In this document: positions 1 through 7,817 of the stretch, piece by piece
Layout: each line of letters begins with the position of its first letter
How positions within the stretch are numbered: the first letter of the stretch is position 1
Program-made: the position numbers and the translations under genes
Notes under the pieces: generated by a model
The model's database searches: none
Told to the model about the DNA's origin: nothing
What the model saw: the letters and a program-made list of their open reading frames with translations, nothing else
IMG/VR virus record: IMGVR_UViG_3300028393_000371
Coordinates: 1-22,017 of that record
Reading direction: 5' to 3' (one strand)
DNA from: a virus
Length of the DNA: 22,017 bases

Positions 1-685
1 TATATGTATTACCACGAACCAATGTTAATGTAGGATTTGCTATTTGATTAATTGCCCAACTACTTGTTCCATTATTAATAACACGATATTCAACCGAAGT
101 AGCAGTATTTTGTGCTACAACAAAATTGTAACTACCATTACGCACTAACGTCAATGTTGGGTTTGCGCCTTCATAACCACTAAAAGTATAAGCGCCGTTA
201 GTACGAGTAACTGTAAATGTTTGTTCTGTTGATATAGCAGTAGGCGCCACTGTAACTAAATCTGGACCGTCAGGTAACCAGTAATACTGGGCGTAATTAT
301 TAAACTTGTCAAAATCTACAAATGGATCCCACGAATAATATTCACTTTCAAATAATCTATCAGCTTGATCAACAATACCACCTTGTGTGCTTAACGCATC
401 AAGAATTCCAGGATAAGTGATAACATCATCAATTTTTAAATTTATTGGATTAAGAGAAACAACGCCTGGCTCGAGTTGATAATCATCACGAACTTTAGTA
501 GGTTCAATTACATAATTGTCATTGGCATTAACTCCAGGCCCAACTTTACGACCAATATAACCCTGTGTTTGTTTATAAGCTGGTTCCTGAATTAACTGGT
601 CAAGAGTAGCATTTAGAAATTGCGTGTTTACCGGAGTTTGAAATATTTCTGGTAGAAAATCAACTGAACGAATTTTTGTGGCCAT
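1..685 (-). CDS. Large virion structural protein downstream of gp6 (N-terminal part)
   Basis: The gene starts at an ATG (685-683) that overlaps the gp6 stop by one base (TAATG) and stays open to the window edge, giving 228 visible residues. The first ~150 residues (beginning MATKIRSVDFLPEIF) resemble the N-terminus of the large structural protein that follows gp6 in marine and cyanobacterial T4-like phages; that is recognition from memory, not a search. After about residue 150 come beta-rich repeats: NPTLTLVR occurs at 175-182 and again at 217-224, followed by Gly and Tyr, which looks like the edge strand of cupredoxin-like or YHYH-type domains. Coupling to gp6 suggests a baseplate or baseplate-periphery protein. 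It could instead correspond positionally to T4 gp7. The C-terminus and total length are unknown. Confidence 0.75.
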   Translation of the reverse strand, partial: MATKIRSVDFLPEIFQTPVNTQFLNATLDQLIQEPAYKQTQGYIGRKVGPGVNANDNYVIEPTKVRDDYQLEPGVVSLNPINLKIDDVITYPGILDALSTQGGIVDQADRLFESEYYSWDPFVDFDKFNNYAQYYWLPDGPDLVTVAPTAISTEQTFTVTRTNGAYTFSGYEGANPTLTLVRNGSYNFVVAQNTATSVEYRVINNGTSSWAINQIANPTLTLVRGNTY

Positions 686-3600
686 TAAATCGCTCCACTT
701 CCTGGCGCTGTTTGTAAATTAGTACTTGTTAATGAATTTATTACTTCGATATCATTTACTGTAGCACCATTTACAAAAATTTGATATGGAGCGCATTGTA
801 TTTCATATAAGTCGCCAAAACTCTTTTGTGGATTTAACGGGACTAAAACTACAGAAGCTACATAAGTGCCTATTTGTGAGTGAATATACGCTGCTAATTC
901 ACTAAAGTAAAATGTATCGCCAAAATTCCAATTAGCAATATCGAAGTATGCGTTCATAGTAGCCAATACAAGATTACGAATTTGATTGTTACTAGCATTA
1001 GTGTTAGCCGCTGGGATAACTTTTATAATTGCTCTTAATGTTTCTGGCGCTTTGCTACCAAATAATGGTAAAAATTCTACACTATTAAGAATCATGTTAT
1101 CACTAATCATTTTATAATTTTGCAACTTAGCGTATGCCGCTGTTAATTCATCAATAGTTGGTGGCAACGGCTGAGCAAGTGTATTTGTAGTATCTTGTAT
1201 CCACTTTGAATATGCTGTATAGTATTCTAATGTTACAACATATAGATCAATAATATTTGTACTACCAGGATCAATTAAATTAGTTAATGCGCTATTATGT
1301 CTGTACTGGAAATAAAGACTTTGGCGGCCTGTTTCTGCTACCCACCCGCTGGTTGAAGTTATTACTCTAGTTCCTGAAAGCGTTATTGTTAATGTATAAA
1401 ATGAATCTTCATTGTATGCGTAAAATATTTGCCCTGTTGGATATTGCTCTTTGACTTGCTCTATCTCTGCTAATGTTGGCCAATCGGTCTCAACAACGCC
1501 AGCTGGTTGTAATATGTATCTTTCTAAATTGTCAAAATCTGTAGTAAGTTGGAAAAACACATAGGGCTGTGGAGTAGTTGTATCTGCTGGTGAAACCCCA
1601 ACAATTTCTTGGAAAAAATCTGGATCTACCGGAATGCCTGTGTTATTATCTTCATACCCAACTAATACTTGATAATCATCGACTAGTCCATCAGTCTGTA
1701 CAGGTTGTCCAATAATTTTAAGAGTAAGGTCTTCTAATAATGGAGAATTACTATATGGTTGACTATTTGTCCTTAATACTTTAGTAAAATCTGAAATAAC
1801 TGTGCCGGTTCGACTGTCATAAATTGCTTGGTCAGTATCAAAGAAAAAGCGTACCTCTAGTACACTACCAAAATAATAATCAAGGCTACGAGATACTACT
1901 GTATATTGGCTACCGTCAAATGTAGCTTGAATTAACCAGCTAGCATCAAGCATACTACCAGAAGTATTGCCCGCATAAGTCTGGCTCCAAACTGCGCCAG
2001 TATCAAGATTTGCGGCCGTAATTAAATACCATGTATATGGAGTTCCTGTAATTGTGCCGGTGCTATCATATCCTAATCCAAAATTTGCTTTCAAATATAT
2101 TTGATTAACAATTGATTCTTTTAACGCAGTAGAAAACGACGACGCAAACAATGGGATAACTTGAACTGCTATAGCGCCAGTTGGAACATAAGTGTTTAAC
2201 ACTACTGGTCCTGTACCATTAGTTAAATTACCAAGGCCACCGTTAGTACCGTTGCCGTAAATTGCTGTTGGTGAAGCCCATATTACTAAATGATCGTTGT
2301 CAGCTGTTGGTATGCCTGGTTTTAATTCATTAGTAGCACTGAAATAATATCCTGTTGGAGGTATAAATTTAACCAAAGAAGTTTCTGTGATAAACTTTGC
2401 GTTGTTACTTACTGTTGGTCCAACTGGTACTGGTGTCCCACTACTGTTTTCAAAATATCCAGTAGTTTCATTTACAACTGTAGTACTCTCTTGCCAAATA
2501 TAATTTAATGTCAGTAAACTTGGACGCGGGAAATATGCGTAATAAAATTGTCTTAATGTAGCTTGAATTAACAGTGGAGTGATATCGTTCGTAATAACGT
2601 TGTTAATATCATTGGTTGTTTGATACGTAAAAGTAAATGCTGGTGTGTTATTAACATACCACAATGCCCCATCACTACCAAACACATTTGTCGAGGAGTA
2701 CTTACCTGTTGGATCAACTAGATCTAAATATCGGCTGGTTCCAATGGAACTACGATTAAGTGCTGAACTTTTAACAATGGAATTATAAGTTGTAAACGGA
2801 AAATTTGTATAATCTTCGCCGTTGACCATACGATTCTGTGTATAGTAACGAGCCGGTGCTCGTTGTTTAATCTGTTCAATAGTTTCGCGAGGGGCGGCAT
2901 TAGTTACAGGCGCGGTAATACCACAATTAAATGTAATAGTTTCAATGGTGCCAGCACGACTAACATAAGAAATAGGTATTGAAACAGATTGCATATTTTC
3001 TGGATTAATAATATATTGTAATCCATTAGATGCGCGAACATAATTTCTAAATTGACCTACTGGGATCGCTGAAAATACATTATCACCAAATACTAATGTA
3101 ATTTGATCATTAGTGCGACTTGTTACAGAGTAAACTGTTCTTAAATTTGGTGTCATTTGTTCAACAGCCGCAGCAAACACTGACTGGACCAACGTCCAAA
3201 TTTGTTTAACATTGCCAACGTTATCAAGTTGATATAACCATACATCAGTATTGTTGACACCTTCAATATTAATATCGACTGTACGATTAGAAATACTTTC
3301 TGCTAAATTAAAATCTTGATTTTGTAATACACCTTGTTTAAAATAAAAGAAATAACCAGTGTTAGCACTTGAATAACCTAATTGATCATTACGGAATAGG
3401 ACATTAAATTGTCCATTAGGCAATGGCGGTGGTTCATAGATATAAGTTTCTCCCAATGAAGTCGCATTTACTGCTTCAAATGGCATGTTAACACCGTTGA
3501 TAGTAGCAGTATATGGAATTACTGGAATATAACCAGGAACTAAGTTAATTGTATATTCTTGTGTGTCTACGCCAAGAATGTTTTGATTATTACCAGGAGA

Positions 3601-4113
3601 ACCTACATATTGTGTGTCAACCAATGACGCATTAATGATAGCTGTAAATTGTTCTTGCCAATCAAAATTACTAGGATCGGCCCAATTAATTGTAATGTTA
3701 GCAAGGTCTACCCCGTTATAATCAGTAACATTTTCTGTAGTTTGGACTGAAAATACTTTAAGATAGCCGTTAGCTTCTGTATTTCTTTGTGGTGTATAAC
3801 TTACTAAATTAGCAAGTTTAATAACACTATCACGACGTTCTGCTGTATCAATATAGTTTTCGCGAGTGTTTAAATCTGTGCGGAATGCTAATGCTTGACC
3901 CATAAAAGCCATGACATCTAATAAGGCAATAAATTCCGACGATTCAATATAATCGTTAAATGTTTCTGGGTAATACTGGCGCAAATAATCTATAAAAGTC
4001 TTGCGTAAAGTTTCAAAGTCGTAACTTTGAAAATCACCTTCGCTATAGGTTTGATAGATTCTTTTCCAATCTTCAACTCCAAATAGTACGGTTTGTCTTG
4101 TTGTTTTCGCCAT
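685..4113 (-). CDS. 6: Baseplate wedge subunit gp6, enlarged
   Basis: gp6 forms the ring joining the six baseplate wedges around the hub and belongs to the baseplate J-like superfamily. Residues ~35-115 carry the typical gp6 N-terminal block, including FIDYLRQYYPETFNDYIESS, ALLDVMAFMGQALAFRTDLN and ENYIDTAERRDSVIKLA. The C-terminal ~160 residues look like the ring-forming domain (NSVEFLPLFG, NWNFGDTFYFSELAAYI). T4 gp6 is about 660 residues; this one is 1142, the excess lying in a Thr/Asn/Tyr-rich beta-type middle region (roughly 430-970). The ATG start is supported by the N-terminal similarity and by a late promoter just upstream. Its stop overlaps the start of the next gene by one base. Assignment is secure; the role of the extra middle region is unknown. 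Confidence 0.9.
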   Translation of the reverse strand: MAKTTRQTVLFGVEDWKRIYQTYSEGDFQSYDFETLRKTFIDYLRQYYPETFNDYIESSEFIALLDVMAFMGQALAFRTDLNTRENYIDTAERRDSVIKLANLVSYTPQRNTEANGYLKVFSVQTTENVTDYNGVDLANITINWADPSNFDWQEQFTAIINASLVDTQYVGSPGNNQNILGVDTQEYTINLVPGYIPVIPYTATINGVNMPFEAVNATSLGETYIYEPPPLPNGQFNVLFRNDQLGYSSANTGYFFYFKQGVLQNQDFNLAESISNRTVDINIEGVNNTDVWLYQLDNVGNVKQIWTLVQSVFAAAVEQMTPNLRTVYSVTSRTNDQITLVFGDNVFSAIPVGQFRNYVRASNGLQYIINPENMQSVSIPISYVSRAGTIETITFNCGITAPVTNAAPRETIEQIKQRAPARYYTQNRMVNGEDYTNFPFTTYNSIVKSSALNRSSIGTSRYLDLVDPTGKYSSTNVFGSDGALWYVNNTPAFTFTYQTTNDINNVITNDITPLLIQATLRQFYYAYFPRPSLLTLNYIWQESTTVVNETTGYFENSSGTPVPVGPTVSNNAKFITETSLVKFIPPTGYYFSATNELKPGIPTADNDHLVIWASPTAIYGNGTNGGLGNLTNGTGPVVLNTYVPTGAIAVQVIPLFASSFSTALKESIVNQIYLKANFGLGYDSTGTITGTPYTWYLITAANLDTGAVWSQTYAGNTSGSMLDASWLIQATFDGSQYTVVSRSLDYYFGSVLEVRFFFDTDQAIYDSRTGTVISDFTKVLRTNSQPYSNSPLLEDLTLKIIGQPVQTDGLVDDYQVLVGYEDNNTGIPVDPDFFQEIVGVSPADTTTPQPYVFFQLTTDFDNLERYILQPAGVVETDWPTLAEIEQVKEQYPTGQIFYAYNEDSFYTLTITLSGTRVITSTSGWVAETGRQSLYFQYRHNSALTNLIDPGSTNIIDLYVVTLEYYTAYSKWIQDTTNTLAQPLPPTIDELTAAYAKLQNYKMISDNMILNSVEFLPLFGSKAPETLRAIIKVIPAANTNASNNQIRNLVLATMNAYFDIANWNFGDTFYFSELAAYIHSQIGTYVASVVLVPLNPQKSFGDLYEIQCAPYQIFVNGATVNDIEVINSLTSTNLQTAPGSGAI

Positions 4114-4133
4114 GGTCGTTCCAATGTTACAAG

Positions 4134-4141
4134 TATTTATA
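4134..4141 (-). promoter_or_regulatory. T4-type late promoter for gp6
   Basis: The minus strand reads TATAAATA, an exact match to the T4 late promoter recognised by gp55-loaded RNA polymerase. It lies 20 bases before the gp6 ATG, so transcription would begin about 14 bases upstream of the start codon. It sits in a 53-base gap that also holds a terminator-like hairpin, which supports a real transcription boundary. Confidence 0.75.
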
Positions 4142-4165
4142 CAAAAATTAAACTGGGTAGTTTAA
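4142..4165 (-). terminator. Rho-independent terminator after gp25
   Basis: Read on the minus strand, directly after the gp25 stop codon, TTAAACT pairs with AGTTTAA across the four-base loop ACCC (7 bp, AT-rich), followed by a run of five T. The stem is weak in GC, so termination is probably partial. The gp6 late promoter lies immediately downstream. Confidence 0.5.
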
Positions 4166-4166
4166 G

Positions 4167-4541
4167 TTAAACGTAACTTGCAGAACGTTGTTGCTCATTA
4201 AAAAATATAGATAGAATTTGAGCTGACGTGGTTGCTACTGTTTGCAATTCTAATTCTAATAATATGCCGTTTTGTTGGGGGTACATATTGACATTATTAA
4301 GATATAGCCTAGGATCTGCGCCAATAACTCGTTGGACTTCTTGATATACAGCCGTTTGGAGTTCTGGGGTTTGATTTTCAAACAAATAAGCCCATAAAAT
4401 AGTGCCGTATCCTGGGCGGCCGACTACTTCGCCCTGCCTAATGTTAAAGGCGTTTAGTAAATCTTGTTTTATCAATTCATAATCAACAAGTGTAAATGTT
4501 TTATTTTGATTGATTGTATTAAATCCGATGAAGGTTGCCAT
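4167..4541 (-). CDS. 25: Baseplate wedge subunit gp25 (GPW/gp25 family)
   Basis: gp25 is the conserved small wedge protein that sits between the inner baseplate and the sheath, with homologues in most contractile tails. At 124 residues it has the family's usual size (T4: 132). The core motif IRQGEVVGRPGYGTILWAYL (residues ~36-55) matches the family pattern of a basic residue, GE, then a Pro-Gly-Tyr-Gly turn and a hydrophobic helix. The following helix (ELQTAVYQEVQRVI) and paired strands (LYLNNVNMY, GILLELELQTV) complete the fold. There is no Shine-Dalgarno sequence before the ATG; an AATAAATA element lies six bases upstream. It is followed by a terminator and then gp6, its structural partner in the wedge. 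Confidence 0.9.
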   Translation of the reverse strand: MATFIGFNTINQNKTFTLVDYELIKQDLLNAFNIRQGEVVGRPGYGTILWAYLFENQTPELQTAVYQEVQRVIGADPRLYLNNVNMYPQQNGILLELELQTVATTSAQILSIFFNEQQRSASYV

Positions 4542-4547
4542 ATATTA

Positions 4548-4555
4548 TATTTATT
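4548..4555 (-). promoter_or_regulatory. Possible late promoter immediately before gp25
   Basis: The minus strand reads AATAAATA, one mismatch from TATAAATA, with exactly six bases between it and the gp25 ATG. Transcription from it would start at or next to the A of the ATG, giving a leaderless message. The same arrangement occurs before the gene at 18244. An AT-rich chance match is possible. Confidence 0.35.
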
Positions 4556-6301
4556 CTACCTAATATTAACAGCTTTAGACAGGATATTTTGCCCAGCCGC
4601 TTGAGCTTGAGCTAATATATTGTTAGATTGATTTAAAACATTAGACACAATGCCTTGTCCGGTCGCTTGAGCTTGAGCCAATAAACTCTTAGCTTGATCA
4701 ATATCTGCTGTAACACCTAACGAAGCTGGCGAAGGGAATTCATACACTGGTGGCGAAATTAATGGAGATCCTATCACTCGGTTTACAGCAGCATCAAGGA
4801 CCGCTCGATCTACTGTATTTGTAAACGCAGGAGCTGACTGAACGCCAGCAACTAAACTACTTAAAGAAAAATCACTAAAATTAACACTAAATTGTGATGC
4901 CTTACCTAATGAATCCAGTGCACTAGTTAAACTTGTTTGTGCTGAATTGAAAGCAGTTTGGGCTGAATCAGTAATACCCGATGCTAGCGATCCTAAATTA
5001 GAGCCAATACTTGTTAACGCAGAAGTTGCACTACCAGCCCATGCTGTAGCTAGTTCTGTTCCGTACTTACTACCATTTGTAATTAGTGCTCCTATGTCAC
5101 CACTGAGTGTAGACGATATTGAAGCGATTGTTCCAGATACATTTCCACCTGTTAGCCCTGCTGCTAGACCAGAAATTTGTGACACCGCCGACCCAGCAGA
5201 TGCTGTCAAGTTGTTTAGTGTGCCGGTATCAAAACCAACTGCGCCAGTTGATAAACTTGATAATGCTGAACTATATGACGCAATAGCATCTGCGCCAAGA
5301 CGTTGAATATCTGCTGGTATATCACCAAGATTTAAACTACTTAGACTTGAAAAAGCGTTGCTAATTGAACTACCTACACTTCCTAATGTACCTACCACAT
5401 CGTTATATAACGCCGTAGTTGATGATCCAGATAAGAATCCATTTATACCGCCGTTTAGGCCAACAGATAATAATGCCAATGCCGATGTTGTTGCTAATGT
5501 GCCAGCAGTATCGTATACTTGGCCGTCGTTGACTGTAGCGGCCGGAGTAGCCGATGCTGGCGGAACAATAGTTCCGTTAGATACCAATTGGCTGTAACTT
5601 TGTTGAAATAATTTGTCCTGGATAGTATTTTGCAAATCTCGATTTCCTAGTATGTCATTAACACTAGTTATTCCGTGTAAGCCAGTCCACGGGGCTGGCG
5701 ATTTCATAACTTCAACAAAATTATCAGGATTAGTTCCTGTATTTGGATCTATTCGACAATATCTTTGAGCATACCCTGGCTTCCACACACCAGCTTGTTC
5801 AAGTTGTTGTGCATTTAAAGCATATACACCAATACCATCTTGCGATAAAGTATCGGCACTAGCATTTGGATTTTGATTGGCAGTTGTTGCTAATAATGCT
5901 TGAACTTGGGTAGGAGATAATGACCCAATACCCGATGGTCCTAACCCTACTCGACCAGTAGGACTACTAGTTACCTGAATATAATCAGTTTGGTCGATTG
6001 GATTTTTAACAGGAACTTGTGCTAGAGTAGACGGTAATGTTGCTACAATCGGCAGCCCTGAAATAACTGCCAGCAATGTTTTATCATCTACTCCGGCTGT
6101 GCCCCTTTTTAATCGAGATATTCCAAATTCGTTAAGTACATCTTGTGGATGTGTAAGTCTGTCGCCTTTTTTATATCCAACAAAGGTACCAGCAGCCACT
6201 TGTTCATAAAAGATTTTATCTGCTTGTAGTTGTGTTGTACCTGTGGCCGCATTTACTTGATATTGCGAGCCTGACGGAAGTGTATATTTAAATATTGCCA
6301 T
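4556..6301 (-). CDS. Ala/Ser/Gly-rich virion structural protein, possible lytic-transglycosylase-like segment
   Basis: I do not recognise a named family for this 581-residue protein. Three parts are visible. Residues 1-~95 are a compact mixed domain (MAIFKYTLPSGSQYQVN start). Residues ~155-245 contain IGVYALNAQQLEQAGVWKPG followed by a WTG motif and a helix (LQNTIQDKLFQQSYSQLV); this order resembles a lysozyme-like segment seen in some phage tail proteins, but I see no certain catalytic residue. Residues ~265-510 are low-complexity Ser/Ala/Gly/Leu helices or strands without charge. The C-terminus carries a twofold repeat, LAQAQATGQGIVS and LAQAQAAGQNILS. It starts one base after the gp5-like stop and ends 14 bases before gp25, so it belongs to the baseplate operon and is most likely a virion protein. 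Function not assigned. Confidence 0.7.
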   Translation of the reverse strand: MAIFKYTLPSGSQYQVNAATGTTQLQADKIFYEQVAAGTFVGYKKGDRLTHPQDVLNEFGISRLKRGTAGVDDKTLLAVISGLPIVATLPSTLAQVPVKNPIDQTDYIQVTSSPTGRVGLGPSGIGSLSPTQVQALLATTANQNPNASADTLSQDGIGVYALNAQQLEQAGVWKPGYAQRYCRIDPNTGTNPDNFVEVMKSPAPWTGLHGITSVNDILGNRDLQNTIQDKLFQQSYSQLVSNGTIVPPASATPAATVNDGQVYDTAGTLATTSALALLSVGLNGGINGFLSGSSTTALYNDVVGTLGSVGSSISNAFSSLSSLNLGDIPADIQRLGADAIASYSSALSSLSTGAVGFDTGTLNNLTASAGSAVSQISGLAAGLTGGNVSGTIASISSTLSGDIGALITNGSKYGTELATAWAGSATSALTSIGSNLGSLASGITDSAQTAFNSAQTSLTSALDSLGKASQFSVNFSDFSLSSLVAGVQSAPAFTNTVDRAVLDAAVNRVIGSPLISPPVYEFPSPASLGVTADIDQAKSLLAQAQATGQGIVSNVLNQSNNILAQAQAAGQNILSKAVNIR

Positions 6302-6302
6302 G

Positions 6303-7817
6303 TTAATTTGTTTTAGTAATAGTAGTACCAGCTGGAATACTAGGTGCTCCAGGCGGAATTGTATTTGGGCCGTCTGCTAAATTAACATCATTTTTTACTC
6401 CTCGGTTATGATACGGCCAAGGTTCGTGCGTAGGAGCTCGAGTAACAATACTTTTTAATTTGCTTGAGCCTACATTCCAGCCACTGCTAGCTTTAAATGT
6501 GCTATCCGGCATAGTATATTCAGTTAGTGGCGTGGGGACTTCAGCAGTAGGAGCAGATCCAGGATTTAACTCTATAGTAGACCCTTGTAGTGTCAATTGA
6601 CCAGCTGAATTCCATGATCCACCAACACTATCTAAAACTAATTGGCCATTACTTTTAACATTAATTTTTGCTTGACTAAACAATGTTAGCGCAGCTTTGC
6701 TTGAACAAGTAAATGTTTCTTCGGCTTCAAATGTAATTCCTTTTTTACTTTTTATGTTAATATTTTCACCAGCAAAAATATTAAAATCTTTGTCTGCATG
6801 TAAATTTATAGTACCTTGTGTTCTTAAATTAATAGAATTTGTTGTATAAACATCCAATGTACCTTCTTGACCAAACTCCAGCCATACCTGTCCATTAGCA
6901 TGAGCAATATAAAAACAGTTTCCATCATCTGACATTGTGATCTGATGACCTTTAGCTGATCGAATTCGTACTAACGAATTTTTTCCACCAATATCTCCAT
7001 CGTCCATTACAAAAGAATGGCCGCCTTTTCTGCCAACAACATTAACTGCTTCCGGCGGAACCGATCCAGATGCTACTTGTTGTTGAATAGTCGAGTCTTT
7101 TAACCCGCCTTGATATACCGGGCGACCAGGTGTACTAAAACCAAAAGTATTACTAGGACTTTCCCGTTGACTAGATGAGCTTATTGATCCGCGAATTGGG
7201 TCATCAACTGTGCCTGCTTGAAACAATACGCCAGCTACATAACTATGAACTGGTTTTTTCTGATTAAAAAATTGTGGATTTTCGTTGATGGCTGTGTTCT
7301 GTTCTGCATTATTAATCTCAGTCACAGGAAGTTTAGGGCTTTTTCCAAAGTATGTTGATTGATTTTCGTTTTGTGTAGCTGCTTCAGGAGCCGCCCCAAT
7401 GGCCGGTACCATATGATTTACACCTTGCGGTGGCACAACACCTACATAAAAACCTTGATTGGGATCACCTGCGACAAAGAAGCACAATACTTGGACTCCG
7501 ATGTCAGGTGGACTAAAACTCATGCCATAACTTTGTTGATTATTAGTGGATCCGTAAGTACCTACGCCAGCCGATGTACTTGTTTTTGGTGTCGCTCCAC
7601 CAAAAGGTGGTATGTAACTAACTGTGCGCCACAATGTTTTATTTGTTTTATCCCCACCACCAAACTGTTCAATATAAACTTGTACACGACCACTACGAGT
7701 TGGGTCAACGTTGTTTACTATTTCACCAATGAAGGGACCAAAATCCGTAGGAGTGCCTCCGCGGTCAAATTTATACGGAGCTGATCTTCCTGTTGTTCTT
7801 TGTACGTTAAGTGCCAT
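6303..7817 (-). CDS. 5: Baseplate hub spike gp5/VgrG-like, without lysozyme domain
   Basis: This is the central spike, a trimer that carries the membrane-piercing needle below the hub. Residues ~27-135 form a gp5/VgrG OB-fold (FIGEIVNNVDPTRSGRVQVY, then PFGG and the PPDIGVQVLCFF strand). After a linker, residues ~262-420 are a repetitive beta-helix typical of the spike C-terminus: alternating short strands such as KGHQITMSDDG, TLDVYTTNSINLRT, GTINLHADKDFNIFAGENIN, NIKSKKGITFEAE and LTLFSQAKINVKSNGQLVLD. T4 gp5 (575 residues) has a lysozyme domain between these parts; here the linker (~136-260) shows none. The ATG overlaps the stop of the upstream hub gene by one base, and the next gene follows after one base. 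The wider VgrG/gpV family is an alternative name for the same function. Confidence 0.85.
   Translation of the reverse strand: MALNVQRTTGRSAPYKFDRGGTPTDFGPFIGEIVNNVDPTRSGRVQVYIEQFGGGDKTNKTLWRTVSYIPPFGGATPKTSTSAGVGTYGSTNNQQSYGMSFSPPDIGVQVLCFFVAGDPNQGFYVGVVPPQGVNHMVPAIGAAPEAATQNENQSTYFGKSPKLPVTEINNAEQNTAINENPQFFNQKKPVHSYVAGVLFQAGTVDDPIRGSISSSSQRESPSNTFGFSTPGRPVYQGGLKDSTIQQQVASGSVPPEAVNVVGRKGGHSFVMDDGDIGGKNSLVRIRSAKGHQITMSDDGNCFYIAHANGQVWLEFGQEGTLDVYTTNSINLRTQGTINLHADKDFNIFAGENINIKSKKGITFEAEETFTCSSKAALTLFSQAKINVKSNGQLVLDSVGGSWNSAGQLTLQGSTIELNPGSAPTAEVPTPLTEYTMPDSTFKASSGWNVGSSKLKSIVTRAPTHEPWPYHNRGVKNDVNLADGPNTIPPGAPSIPAGTTITKTN

Noticed and set aside
4947-5597. Plus-strand open frames opposite the Ala/Ser-rich protein
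   Set aside because: Low-complexity sequence keeps the opposite strand open; no ribosome sites, and the minus-strand gene is contiguous with the operon.
7359-7784. Plus-strand open frame of 141 codons opposite gp5
   Set aside because: The minus strand encodes a clear OB-fold there, and the plus-strand product is Cys/Trp-rich without recognisable features.
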